Origin: Tomocerus qinae
Lineage: Eukaryota; Arthropoda; Collembola; Entomobryomorpha; Tomoceridae
DNA length: 64,000 nt
Assembly: GCA_020055645.1 (NCBI GenBank)
Contig: CM034547.1
Location: 59,336,909-59,400,908, forward strand
Direction: 5' to 3'
Made by a program: the position numbers and the translations under genes. The notes beneath the pieces are model-generated. The model ran no database searches. It saw nothing but the letters and a program-made list of their open reading frames with translations, and had not been told where the DNA came from. Positions 15,101 to 27,500 of the stretch are shown one piece after another (position 1 is the first letter of the stretch; each line of letters begins with the position of its first letter).

Positions 15101-17640
15101 TTGTGGGGAATTCACGCGATTTCTGAAATCAAGTCTTGAACATCCGACATGTGGAGGATTAGATTTAGGAGCATTTCTGTTGACGCCTGTTCAACGGATG
15201 CCACGATACATCCTCCTGCTGAAACAAATGATAAAATACACAGATGTGTCTCACCCAGACTACAAGGACATTACTTTGTGTCTGGATCGGCTACGGGATT
15301 ATTTGAAGAGGTTGAATGATTCTATGGAGCATTCTTTCCAACTAGTCACAGCTCAGATTACACCGCAGCCTCATGAAAACATGGATAAAATGGTGGGTTT
15401 CTCCGGGAAGAATTGTTTTCCTAGAGCAAGTATATCCAGTCACAGCAGTACGGGAGAAGAAATCGTGCATAAGGTGAGATACAAAAGGTCGACATCGGTA
15501 CCTAGGAATCAAGTGGATTCGACAACGAATAAAGACGGGAAGGGGAAGTTGAAATCCAGGTCAAAGAGTGACTGGACTGTTTGCAGTAATGATGGGAAGA
15601 GATGTGCAGGTTGCAATTGTAATCACCACCAACATCAACACCAAGCAGGGACAAACGGGAGTTCTTCTTCTGCAAGCAAGTCATCAAGGTATAACACTTG
15701 CAAGAAATCTTTCGAGAGAGCGATGAGCGACTCGGATATTAATTCTGATGGCGAGGAAGGATCTTTGGAAGAGAAAGACAGAAAATTCCCCACGTCGAAA
15801 AGTCTTCACGATTTTAACCAAGCGGAGACAGAGACACACGGATCGAACCTTGATTGGACGATTAGTGAGCCTAGTTTGTGTGACCCTAAATTACTGTCGC
15901 ATGCACCAACTGGATCCAACGAGTCTTGTAGCAGCACAATCGTTCGGAATAATGTTCTTCTTCGTCCTTTGACTACAGCACAGCCTGGGCGATATGTTGC
16001 CCGCATTCAGCGAGGAACCGAGTCCGAGATAAATCTGAGTAGTATGACTGACGGCGACAAGGACAAGGAGAGGAAGAAACGAAACTCGATCCGCACATCT
16101 TTAAAGAATATTTTCTCGCTCAAGAAAAGGTACAGTGGGACAGGCTCTCGGAGCGACAATCATTTTCGAGTTGTCTACGCGGAAAATACTAATAAGGACC
16201 GGGTTGCACTTAGTGGCACAAATCCCTGCACCGCCACCACAACCACCACCAGTGAAATGAGAGCTATCAGCATTTCACCGCTCATTCAGTATTTGCACCG
16301 TATGCCAAGCTATCTTGAACTCATTATGTTTAGTGTTCGTGAGACGACAGTTTGACTTTGTTTTCTCCTATAGAGCCAAGCCAAATGCCATGTCCCCCTT
16401 TTCTCCGTAATTGCACGCTATTACTAGTGTGCTACTTCAATTGACCTTTATTGACACGATTTTCGTTCCGCTACACTTTGCTCTGTATATTATGTGATAC
16501 CACGTTAGATGTACTTTGCAGTTGCACATTAGGTGTCTTTATACCAACCACTAAGTATCTATATCTACCATATAGTACGATAATATTTCCATTCCACACA
16601 AGCACTGCTCCTAAAAATAGTTACACATACATTAATAGCCCACACGTATATAAAACATAGTTTGCCTCTTAGTTACATTTATCATCACTACTATTATGTA
16701 GATCTATTACAGTATGCCCTACTTATGTTTACTGTACGAGTGCACGTTACATTGATGCGATGTTTTCTCACAAAATTATCAAGATGTCGATATTACCTAT
16801 TCTAGATGGAATTGTTGCTATCACCCAAAAATTCAGTTTCAGTGCACGCTTTACCATTTTTGTATTACATCTAAATGTACAGTACAACTCTAACTTAAAC
16901 TACAAAAACTACAAACGATTATTTTCTGTTTGTTACCGATAAGCCCAGTTGGTCACACAACATTCACTTACTGAATCAGTAGACAATCCCGTAAAATTCC
17001 ATAGTAAATTATCGCATGTTCTGCCGCTCTGATCCCCTTGCCACTTTTCCTGTCAGCACAGTGACAATGTTTTCCTCCTCTGCTTCTTTGGCAGACCCGA
17101 TTCCAAATTCAAAGGTAACGTTTTAAACTGTAAATTTTAGTTTACTATCCTTTTCACCTCTACAGTTGAATGACTCTTTTTAATGGTGGTAGAACTTACT
17201 TCTTTTATTTACTTACACTTAAAAATGTAGTTATAATGCGAATGGCTTAGTATACTAGTGCATGGCAATTCAATACCTAAATGTAGACAAGTAGAAGAAT
17301 CCTTAAAAGTAATGTACACTATTTGATACAGTTTTTATGGAGAGTGATTAAATGTCGGATTTCCTGTCCTTTCAGGAGCACCAGAACGCTACAAATCAGT
17401 CATCCTGTTCCAGCTATGAGTACAACTTCAACGACACCATTATTGGCCTCGTCAAATTTCTCCCAAGATGGTCATCGGAGTCCTGTGGTTATGACGAGCT
17501 ACGAGCCATCTGCCCCGTCTTCAATGGCAATAAGTAACCGTCTGTCTGTTCACATACCCAAGGCTCCGAAAGAGGCTCACGTTACCAAATATGGGGCTCA
17601 TTTTGTGGACGAAGAAGGGAAGCCTTGCACGAATGTCTAG
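9154..17640 (+). CDS. DH-domain Rho guanine nucleotide exchange factor, PH-less (ARHGEF33-like?)
   Basis: This is a five-exon gene: 9154–9220, 11083–11257, 14533–14652, 15002–16129 and 17376–17640. Phases 1, 2, 2 and 2 match at every junction, and the total is 585 codons including the TAG stop. DH proteins load GTP onto Rho-family GTPases at membranes or the cytoskeleton. The DH domain spans roughly residues 33–230 counted from the ATG at 9178. It opens with RLKVAKELVETERKYC (conserved region 1) and carries the hallmark LLTPVQRMPRYILLLKQM of conserved region 3 near residues 172–190. No PH domain follows. The tail is Ser/Thr-rich and low-complexity, with a His/Gln/Cys patch and a basic RTSLKNIFSLKKR segment just before the last intron. 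Exon 9154 starts at an acceptor in phase 0, so either the ATG at 9178 is the start or more coding exons lie upstream. The DH-only layout recalls ARHGEF33, but I cannot confirm orthology. An AATAAA lies at 17679, and SDCCAG8 lies tail to tail downstream. Confidence 0.85.
11083..15354 (+). other. DH (RhoGEF) domain, split over three exons
   Basis: The catalytic domain is encoded by 11083–11257, 14533–14652 and the first part of the exon at 15002. Introns of 3.3 kb and 349 bases interrupt it, both in phase 2. Conserved region 1 (the ETERKYC helix) is in the first exon. The LFPEEVFDLYEKH helix, typical of the second DH segment, is in the next. The TPVQRMPRYILLLK helix plus the following HPDYKDI and RLNDSMEH helix are in the third. 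The 3.3 kb intron contains no frame that I can support as a gene. Confidence 0.85.
16130..16355 (+). other. Alternative C-terminal read-through of the RhoGEF exon
   Basis: The reading frame of the exon starting at 15002 does not stop at the AG|GTACAG donor at 16129/16130. It stays open for 75 more codons and stops at 16353–16355. If the donor is skipped, the protein ends with this Thr-rich tail instead of the exon at 17376. Splicing is preferred because the donor and the 17376 acceptor (TTTCAG) match in phase, and because an AATAAA follows the downstream stop. Both isoforms may exist. Confidence 0.4.
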
Positions 17641-17678
17641 TACCCTTACTTACGTACTTACGCCCTACCAAACATACA

Positions 17679-17684
17679 AATAAA
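17679..17684 (+). terminator. Polyadenylation signal of the RhoGEF gene
   Basis: A canonical AATAAA lies 39 bases after the TAG stop of the RhoGEF last exon. It implies a very short 3' untranslated region and supports 17376–17640 as the terminal exon. Confidence 0.6.
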
Positions 17685-18563
17685 GATTATCCCTTGTGAA
17701 GAGGGGAAACAACTTTCCATTTCAACTTATATGTACTAACTTTGTATTGTATAGATATTAAAACACTTTTGAAACCAAATGAAAGCTAGGGATTTACAGA
17801 CGTTCCGTTCGTGTGTCTAATGTATACTATACACATGTAATTTCATAAATGTACCGAAACAACTAAACGTCCAAATTATTCCATTAATAAATCGTGTATA
17901 CAAATATAGCACTCTCCGTCTGATTGTTTATCAAAACCAATGATAGAGTTAAGTTTATTCATTAAAGATAGAAATAATCATTTGTGTCGCTTTCTACTTT
18001 TACATAATTTTTTATAGGTACAACAAATGAGATATTGTTAACAACTGATTAAAAACCATTACAGATAAATGCTAACACAACGTATTTAAAAATTAATTAA
18101 ATTCGTTATCTTGCCAAAATAAAGAGGATGAATTACATTGTACGAAAATAAACTTATAATTGATCAGCTTTGCGAAGGCACAGTTCATACAACAGTAATT
18201 ACATAGATGAGATCCCAAGTGAACGAAGATTACGTTTCAATTTTTAACCTATAATAAATATGTATTGAGATATTGCGAGATAATATGTAACAGTAATAAC
18301 AACAATACGACTACTTACATTTACATACGGTGAATATAGACTAGATATTTTTTCATCATAAATACTATGTTACTGTGCTGGACGGATTTACCGACAGACG
18401 GACTAGATGAAGATACACCTTACAGGTAATGTTGAAAAAAGTCAATCAATATTGACTAGAATTCGATTATACCCGGACGGATGTCGTCAGGCAGGACTTC
18501 ATGATACTGACGGAGGAATGAATAAGTTCTTGATGATGAAAAAAGTCTTCGTGCAAAATTACT
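17685..18563. other. Convergent intergenic spacer
   Basis: This short AT-rich spacer lies between the 3' ends of the plus-strand RhoGEF gene and minus-strand SDCCAG8. It should hold the 3' untranslated region of SDCCAG8. A TTTATT on the plus strand at 17954–17959 reads AATAAA on the minus strand and is a candidate polyadenylation signal, about 605 bases past the SDCCAG8 stop. I see no gene in it. Confidence 0.45.
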
Positions 18564-21500
18564 TTACATATTACGGTTTGAATTCCCTGAAGAATAATCC
18601 CCCATTTTTTTCTTTAGTTGGGCCATTTCACTTTGTAAAGTCTGGTTTTCTTTTAGGAGCCCGCTTTGTTTAGAAAGAAGCTGGAAAATCTGCAAGGAGT
18701 AAATAATGAGAGGTCCTGGTCAGTGAGTGTTACTTAAGGTCGTTCAGTGCACTTAAAATACGCTAAACAGCAATCAGCATGCACATGCAGTGTGAGTACT
18801 ACAAAAATGAAATCGGGTTGCAGAGTTGCGCACCTTTCTATCACATTCTCAATCCTCTTCGCCCAATCTTGCAAATGACTGTTCAACTCCATTACTTGTT
18901 CCTTCCACTCATCATTACTGATTTTGGCACTTGAATCTTCTTCCGTTGTTGTAGGCAATTTTTCCTCTGTTTCTCCTTCAGGCTTTTCGTCTTTGCCAGT
19001 TTCTTCCGTGGTAACAGCACCAGTTTCCGGCTCGGCAGCGCCACTTTCCTCCTTCTCCTCTTTTTCTGGACCCTCGTCTTTTTCCTTTTGGTCATCTTTT
19101 GCTATTTCAGCTTCATCGACAGGCTTTTCGGCTTCTTCGGCCGACTTTTCGGCTTCTTCAACAGGCTTTTCAACTTCCTCGGCAGGCTTTTCAATATCCT
19201 CAGCCCGTTTTTCTTGTTCCCCTTCTCCGGTAATAGATGTGGTCGTTTCGCTTACTTGCGAAGGTTTCGTTTCAATTGAACTTTCTTCCGTTTTTGTTTG
19301 GGCAAGCCATTCGTTCATTTCTGTAAAAATGTCTACTAGTTCTTCCATTAGCAAACGTTGTTGCTCCAAAAATTCTTCATTTTCTGGGATTGAGGAAGTG
19401 AGATTATTTTGCAATGAGGCGACACAACTCTGCAACCCGTTCATCAAATCCTCCCTGAAAAAAACAAGACAAATAGCACAAGTAGTACCCTATCAGAGCG
19501 AGTTTTGTCATCTTCTTCTAATTTATGAAGACGGGAAGTCATCTGCTCGTGGCTGTTGGAATAAAATTGTACCCTCTGCTCCAATTCAACGCATTTTTCT
19601 TGAGCTACCTTATTGAATTGAGCTAGTTTATCTCGCTCCCCTTCCAATACAGTACGCTCTTTTCTGATGTAGCAGTAATTTATAACAAATCAGTCATTAA
19701 TTCACAAAAATTATTAAGTACATGTTCAATGTAATAATAAAATAAAATATGTTCATGAGCATGTTTTTCATTTGCATTATTGTTTGTAAAATGTAATAAT
19801 AGTTTGATTGTTTTGAAAATATGAATGTATCACACCACCAATTAGGTATAAATATGGAATTTACTTATATTGACGGGAGGTCTCTTCCAATTTATCAGTT
19901 AACATTTTACACTCGCTTCGCAATTTCTCCAGCAGATTGTTTTGGACTTGAATGAGATGTTCTAAGTCGGTCATATCTCGTGCTGAAATTAATTATTTTA
20001 ATAAATAATGTTAAATTAAACATAGTTTGCAGAAAACGTTACTAACTGAAATAGAAATATTTAACCTACAGATAAATAATAAATAATAAAATAAACCTTG
20101 AATCTACCACTTACAGTGCTTGTCTTCCATGTTTTGTATAATATTTACAACACTTGTATCCTGCATTTCAGGATTAGCCCCAATGTGTCCCTCCAAACGA
20201 ATCTTTGCTAGCGAAGCCTAATAATAGGTTTAAAAGTATTAATTTTCTGTAGTAGGTTGCAATTAATTGGATTTTTAGAAAAATCAGGGTATAATATAAA
20301 CTAAATATTTACTTCACGCTGGAGTTGTGACAAGTTTTCATTGAGCTTCACAATGATTTCTTGATTTTTTACCGCATCAACGTCCATCTGCTCTAATCGT
20401 CTGCGAAGTCCACTAATTTCAGCCTTTAAAACATAATGAAAAATAGCATCAACTGCACTTCCGGGAAAATTGTTTTGACATATTTGACAGCAGAACAGCT
20501 TATACATTGACAACGTTTGGTCAACACTTAATACAAAACTGCATCGACAATAGCAGAAATATTAAAGATGAAAAAATAATAAAACATTTAAAAGAAACCT
20601 GCAGGCGAACAGCTTCCTGTTTTCCATCTCTTTCCACTTTTTCGGAATTTAATCTTGCATTGATCAATTCTTGCTCTACGCTGCTCTTTTGACCGAGTGT
20701 GTGACTTAGCTCATTTTGTAAATGACCTGTAATAAAATTTTGTAATTCAAAATTATGAATCATCTTTTATGTTGTAGGTCAAACTACACTACTAGTCTTC
20801 AATAAATTGATTAGGAAATTACCCATTTTGATTTGCATTTCTTGCCTAAGATCTTCAATAGTACTTGATTTCTGTTGAAGCTCGCGTTTTAAATCTAATT
20901 CTACGCGTTTTTGCCTCTCCAGATCAAGACGAGCTTTAGTCAGTGAATCCATTTCTTGGTTCATCTCGTTATTCAAATGATCAATTTCCTGCCTGAACTT
21001 CTTTTCAACTTGCATTTTTTCTTCATGAAGTCTTCTTGAATGCTCTTGAATCATATCTCGAACTCGCTTCTGATGCCTGTCCAATTCCTCTTTTAAACGA
21101 CGTGTCTCCATATCGCTCTTTTAGATTAAGAAGATAATATAATTATTAGAGTTCGCTAAAGGAACTTACAATTTACATATTATTCCAAAGAGAGAGAGAG
21201 AGCTATAAAATATGAAAATAAGAAATATGTTGCTTGCCTGAGCCTTTTCCATTTGCATTTGTTCAACAATCTCTAAGCTGCTTTTTACTTTCTTAGCTGC
21301 ATCAGACTCTCTATCTCTGAGGTCACTGACCATGTGTTTTAGTTTGGACATTGTATCCAGCAAGTCATCCTTCTCTCTAAAAGGTAGTTAAATAATTAGT
21401 TGTTGAGAAAAACGATAACTTGTATTAAAAAGGAATCCACATAATAGAAGAAAATAACCACCTGACTAGTTTTTCGATCTCTGAGCGATGAAGATCGCAA

Positions 21501-24500
21501 TTAGCGTACATATTGCTGATAGAATCAGAATGAGAAGTAATATTACAATCAGCCGTTCCGATTGCCTTTCCCTTTCTGATCTCAAGAACTTCTTCTTGGG
21601 CTAAACGCAGGTTCCGTTTGGCCTGACTTAATTGAGCTTCCAATTCAGCAACTCGGGATTCCATGATAACATTGCCATTGCTGTTGATATTAGATTTAGG
21701 TTTATTTTTCTTCTGATCCAAACCATACCCATCAGTTTTTTCATCCAATTGTTCGATCATAGAAGTCAATAAGTCACGCTTTTGTTTTTCATGAAGAGCT
21801 TCATTTTCAGAAATCACATCTCGAACTTTATCTAGCATAGTGGACAGCTCATTTCGACTATACTTTGTTTCTTTTTCCAATTGGGCAATATATTCCCCCT
21901 GTTTTTCGATGAATCCGAACAAGTCATCCTCGCATGATTCCGATGATCCAAATGTTTGAGTAATGGGCATGTATGACGAATAATTTTGATTATTGAGAGC
22001 TTTCAGAGGCGCAGGAGTACTTAGTGAAGGATCTTTAGAAAACATTGACCGAAAACCAGAAGTAAATCGATCCTTTTTGGTGGGAGTAGGATCATAAAAA
22101 TTAACAGAAGGTTTTGATGGTAAAGTCCTCGGTGAAGAAGAAAGCACATCTGCAACTTTAGACGCCTGAAAGAAAAAACGGAAATGCTGCTAATTGATTT
22201 GTCAATAACTGGCATAGCCCAAGAAAGAATAACCTTGAAGATAAGTAATCAATACCTTTGTCGGTGATCCAAGAAGCGAATTTTGAGATTGAGGACGAGG
22301 ACTCAATATGGTCCGCAGACGGGAAACAGCTTCCCTGTACGCCACATCCGTATGGTCAGTCGTAATTTTCTTTTTCCAATCCATGTTGTTGCCAGTTCCA
22401 GGTGTAAAGGAAACAGCTTTCCTAAATTCATACTAACTTTTCAGTCTGGGACAATAAAATTCTGCTCTAAATCCAAAATAGTAGAGCAATTTTTGGCACC
22501 ATTCTATTTGATGTATATCCTAATTGTTTTGAACTTGACAAAGATGTACTAGCACTGTTGTAATAAAACTGTAATATGTTTGTATTTATCCTTTGCCGTT
22601 TCACGATCTAGATTAGCTTAGCGTTTACATTTTCATAATATCCGGCTCATTAACTATATATCTAATCAATGAATATTTGGCACACAGCATTGAATTTTAC
22701 GTTTTTATTTAGCTCTGGAACAGGACCATTTTATTTACTTTGTATTTTGATAACGTGTAAGCTACTATAATAATATTATGTGTGTATGTGTAACTACATT
22801 GTGGTGTGTATAGAATCTATCTTTTGTATTGTCCATCTTACAAAGATGGACACATAATGCGTGAAAGCCTGGCTTTTGGTTTAAAAAAATCGGAGAATGT
22901 TTGTAAACAAATCAGACAAAACAGAAACCGAATCGATGATTGAGCTGTCTTCCTAAAAATAAGTTGATCATAACAGAGCAGAAATCAGTAGCGGGCAACG
23001 GTTAAACGACAGTAGATGAGCATGGAGCGAAGTTTAGTCACCTAGATTGAAATTCGGAAGAACTAGGATCATACCATTGAAAAAATTCCGTTTAACCTTT
23101 GTACAGTCCATAATTTATGTAGTTTCTTGCTCATGAATTTTTTAGTGATCCGGAATCTGGTGTAAACATAGGTAAGTGTTAGCTCGTTCGAATTCCGATA
23201 CAAAACCTTGGTGTAAACCAATCAGACAGCATAAATGTAAGAACTCAACATGTGATTCTGCTTAGGACTTCTTTTCTATATCAATACTCAAGATCTCTGT
23301 TTGAGCTCCTTTCGTTCTACACATCTTCCTATAATATAGCTTTACTCATAGTTCGTATAGTAATATACTACTTAATTAGCTTTTACCACCACCACCACCC
23401 TTTCACTACTATAATATTACAGTTCACTCATCTCGCATGTCTTGAGTGCTGTACTGCTTTGTGAATTTTGGTCGGATGTTGTGGTAGTGCATGCATAGTG
23501 GTTTCGTTACTACTACAACTAGAAGTATATAAACAGTATATTATGGCCAAGGATGAATAGAATACTTTTTACTGACAATTACTAGTGAGTTTACGTCTTG
23601 AGTTGAGTATCCATTCAGGCAGTGCAGTGTTTTAGTTCAGTCAGTCAGATCAGTGTTGAGAATTGTGTTCTTTGCAGACATGCATATAGCTAATACTTTT
23701 ATTTGTTTCGTATTGCAGATCTCGAACTAACTAATAAGAAAGTTTCCCAGCCCCATTCATATATACTTCAAAGATTTGAAAATTTGCACATCACCTAAAG
23801 GAAAGATAATTGCTCATCTCACTGCTCGAATACTGAACAGGCTAAATACATTTCACAAACACGTACAGTCTGTTGTTGAATTTTAATTGCTACCTACTTA
23901 CATAAATATTGCCAAAGTTTTATGTACACAAGAATTTCAACCGATACCAACCGACCGAACAATTGGAAACTAGCAAACTATTTACCACCCTTTATTTACT
24001 AAACATTGTAGATTAGATTTTATGACTGAATTGAACTAAATTCCTTCATCAAAGACCTTCGTTTCACATTTAGCTCAACAGTAACAATAATACAGCTGGC
24101 TGCAGATGGGGATTACTACACTAATCTCTGTCTGCTAACTTAAAATTGTATCTGTACAATACAACGGTACAACTTTTGTTCTGGGATTTATTCGTTTTCA
24201 TTATTGCTAAATATTTTATTGATTTATTGTGCTTTAGATAAGTGTTGTGCATTTTTATTAGTTATAGAAATTATTCTCACTACTGTTTCCTTTAGGTTTC
24301 AGCAATATTTTAACTTACAAGATTCGACTATTTGTTGTTGTAGATTTTTGAAGCGGTCTGGGAGCAAGGATCTAACGAGGATTGCAAGATATCAAAATAA
24401 TTTTATTGGAACTGTGATCGATGTTTGTAAAATGTAGGACACAAATCTTGTCCTACTATAAAGACAGGTACTTCTTAGCACTGTTACTGTCACTCTTATC

Positions 24501-27500
24501 TTAAATGATAGTATTATTGTTATTGTTCTCATTACTTTAAGCATCTACTTAATTATCTCCATTTACTTGTTTACTTAGCTGGGCCTTTATGCATTGTGGG
24601 TGATCAACTGATCAGTGGGTTGGTTTTTAATCAGTAGATATGTTTTTTGCAACTATAGTGTCGAGATTACTATTGTGATAAGGTATTTGTATATGTATAA
24701 GTGCACAGTAATAAATGCATAGATAAACGTATAATATAAACATTTTTAAAGCCTTTCGTTCAAATACGTTTAGGTAAATTGAAAAGTCCTTATAGTTTAT
24801 AGCAATCAATGAAATCGTAATCTCTGTAAACAAAACACATTCTTTAGTGATTACTTGTGACGTAATTAATTTATTGATATTCCTTGATCCTATAATATTG
24901 TTGATTAGTTAATGCACCTTTGATAATGTTTCGTTACCAAATAAAGCCATTTTAGCGTTTAAATACTTTGTATACAGCTCTGTGATGTCATCGTTATATT
25001 CAATGGTAATCCAACTGGATACAGAAATAATATAATTCCCTTGTCTCTTCCCACCAACTGATACTATAAAAATATTTTTGACAAGTATAAGCTTAAAGTT
25101 CAATGTAATGGGTACATATACTAATTTTTCACATGAATAATAATTTTTGTTATTTAGAAATTAATAGTCGTTCAATGCTTAACAATATACGGATATTGGA
25201 GACAAAATAATTACCTCTCAAATTTAATGCTAATCATGTATTCGTGAACACGTAAATAACTATAAAGTGAACTGGGGCAAGTAGAATAGCTCTTTGATAT
25301 TGGACAAGAAGTTGTGATTTGTGAAGAGGTGGTAATCAAGTGGAGCTAAACATACTTTTAATTACTATCATTTGATCGATAAGATCAAATATTTGTATAC
25401 TTATTTGTTTAGGTTGTACATTACATCAATGCTTAAAAGAAAGTAAACTGCTTCTGTCCACAGCTCCACTCCACATATTGTGGGAGGTTCCTAAATGATC
25501 TAATAGGTTATGTCTATAAGGTTACGTACGTATAGATTTTTCTTTATATGCAGCCTAGGTTGTAGATTACTATATGCACAATATGCACCGATTCAATTTT
25601 ATGTTGAGTTTAGGTAAATATTTGATAAATTCGAAGTATGTATGTAGTATGTGTATAATGTAGTTTTTTTTATCTTTTACAGAAATTCGAAGCTTTAAGC
25701 GTCAGAGAATAGAAAATGATAAGCTATATTTCAAGACTACCTGAATCCATTTGTGCTGAAGATCCAAGGAGTTTTGTGCAGAAGTGTCAGTCAAATAATT
25801 AAATGAGTTGCTTGCATCAAGGAAAGAATCGATGTGCACACACTCCATAAACTCAAAATTTTGGTTATGACACTTCAAAATTGTATTCACCGTGGATAAA
25901 TTATAAGAATCGTATTTAGTGATGTGCTAATATTATTTTACATTAACAATAGACTATACACCTCTGATAGTAGAGCCAAACTACATTTTATCGTTTTGAC
26001 ATTAACATTTACGCTAAAAGTAAAATGCGCAGCAATCTATTACTTAGTTTGCAAGCAAGTTTGTGATAATTTACTAAAATCAGGAAACACGTCTTTCTGG
26101 AAACGCAAAAGACATCTTAATGCAAGAGGAAATGTATAAAAGGTAAGAGTAATTTTAATATTTACCACTATTACTAGATTACCACTATTAAGCAATAAAT
26201 ATCTAAGTATGGTCACTCTTGGCGTCATCGCAGATTGCATGTAGAGAATAGCTTACTTATATTATAGGGACACTGTCCTGATATTTATCCTATCGTATTG
26301 AGAAACTACTTTCAACACGAGTCTAATTTGTGTATTTGTCTTTGTAAACGTTTTTGTTCTTGTCTTTTGGATAAGTATCCTATTGCAAATAATTAGCAAT
26401 TATATCAAATTAAGCGGTAAGGTCAGCTTTACTTAAAAGTAAAACCTCTGTATGTACAGAATGTACACATACATCATTGATAAGTGCAAATTACCACCAT
26501 GTACACAACTCTGCTTGAATATAATGTGTTATTTGTATGCAACAACATAAATATTCTGACTTCTAACATGCATTTGTGCATATTCGGTGTTAGAGCGTGT
26601 ATCATTAATCACCTGTACAGGAAAATTAGTCCATAATGTAGCACAATCGCTATCTTTCAGTAAAGATTTGGCGAAGAAGGCTATCAAATACGTAGAGAAT
26701 TAAAAGTTAGAATTTAATTGATGAATTTTATCGTGTTAGCCGTTTTCTTTTCCTACTTTAACCTAGTGGAATGTGAGACATAACTAGCGTTGAGTACGTT
26801 GTATATCTCCTATCTATATGTTTAACTTATTGGAAGTACAGATGTCTGTAGCGTTTGAAGGTAGCAGTACAAAGCATTATTTTGCCTCTACCCAAATGCT
26901 TTTGTGAAAGCCTACACAGAAAAATGTGGCTTTAGAGAATGTAATTCGCAGAATTAGCAAAATATCAAAGATTCGCTAATGTAGATTAGAACTATGGAAT
27001 ATAAAATGTATTGATTGTGTAAAATTTTGTCTCTCCACTATTGTTTTTTCCACGAGTTTAGTTTTCTGCAGCATTCTTTACACAGATCCCAGTACTAGGC
27101 AATATGTTGTTGAATATGTATAGATGTGTTCTTAAATATCAACATTAACTTAACCTATTGATGCATATGGATCAGGTACAACTGAAAATAGTTAAATTAT
27201 TACCATTCTTGGTGCAATACGGTAACTTAAAATCCCGACTTAAGTTATGTGGTAAACGGTAATTGTTAAGGTTATTGTACCTTCCCACTATACTGCATTT
27301 GTGATTAGTATTTCTTACAGCCTTTCATGGATTTAAACAGTTATTGCTAATTGTTGATAATATCGATACATTTTTATTACTAAGAATATATATTCTTTGA
27401 AAAATGTGAACTAGGAATTCTGCAATTACTTACATGTAGAATTTTCTTATACCATCTTAAAAAAGATCAGGGACTTAGGATTTTTTTCATTTTAATATTA

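Noticed and set aside
17095-17114. Possible 20-base microexon between CAG and GTAACG in the last RhoGEF intron
   Set aside because: Neither junction keeps phase between the 16129 donor (phase 2) and the 17376 acceptor (phase 2), whereas direct joining does.
18924-19616. Plus-strand 230-codon Ser-rich frame
   Set aside because: It is the complement of the minus-strand Glu/Lys repeat frame. Ser/Phe-rich antisense frames are the expected shadow of GAA-rich coding.
22202-22384. ATG at 22384 as the sole SDCCAG8 start
   Set aside because: The frame is open back to a TTTAG acceptor at 22422 and joins in phase to the exon ending at 28410. It is kept only as an alternative start.
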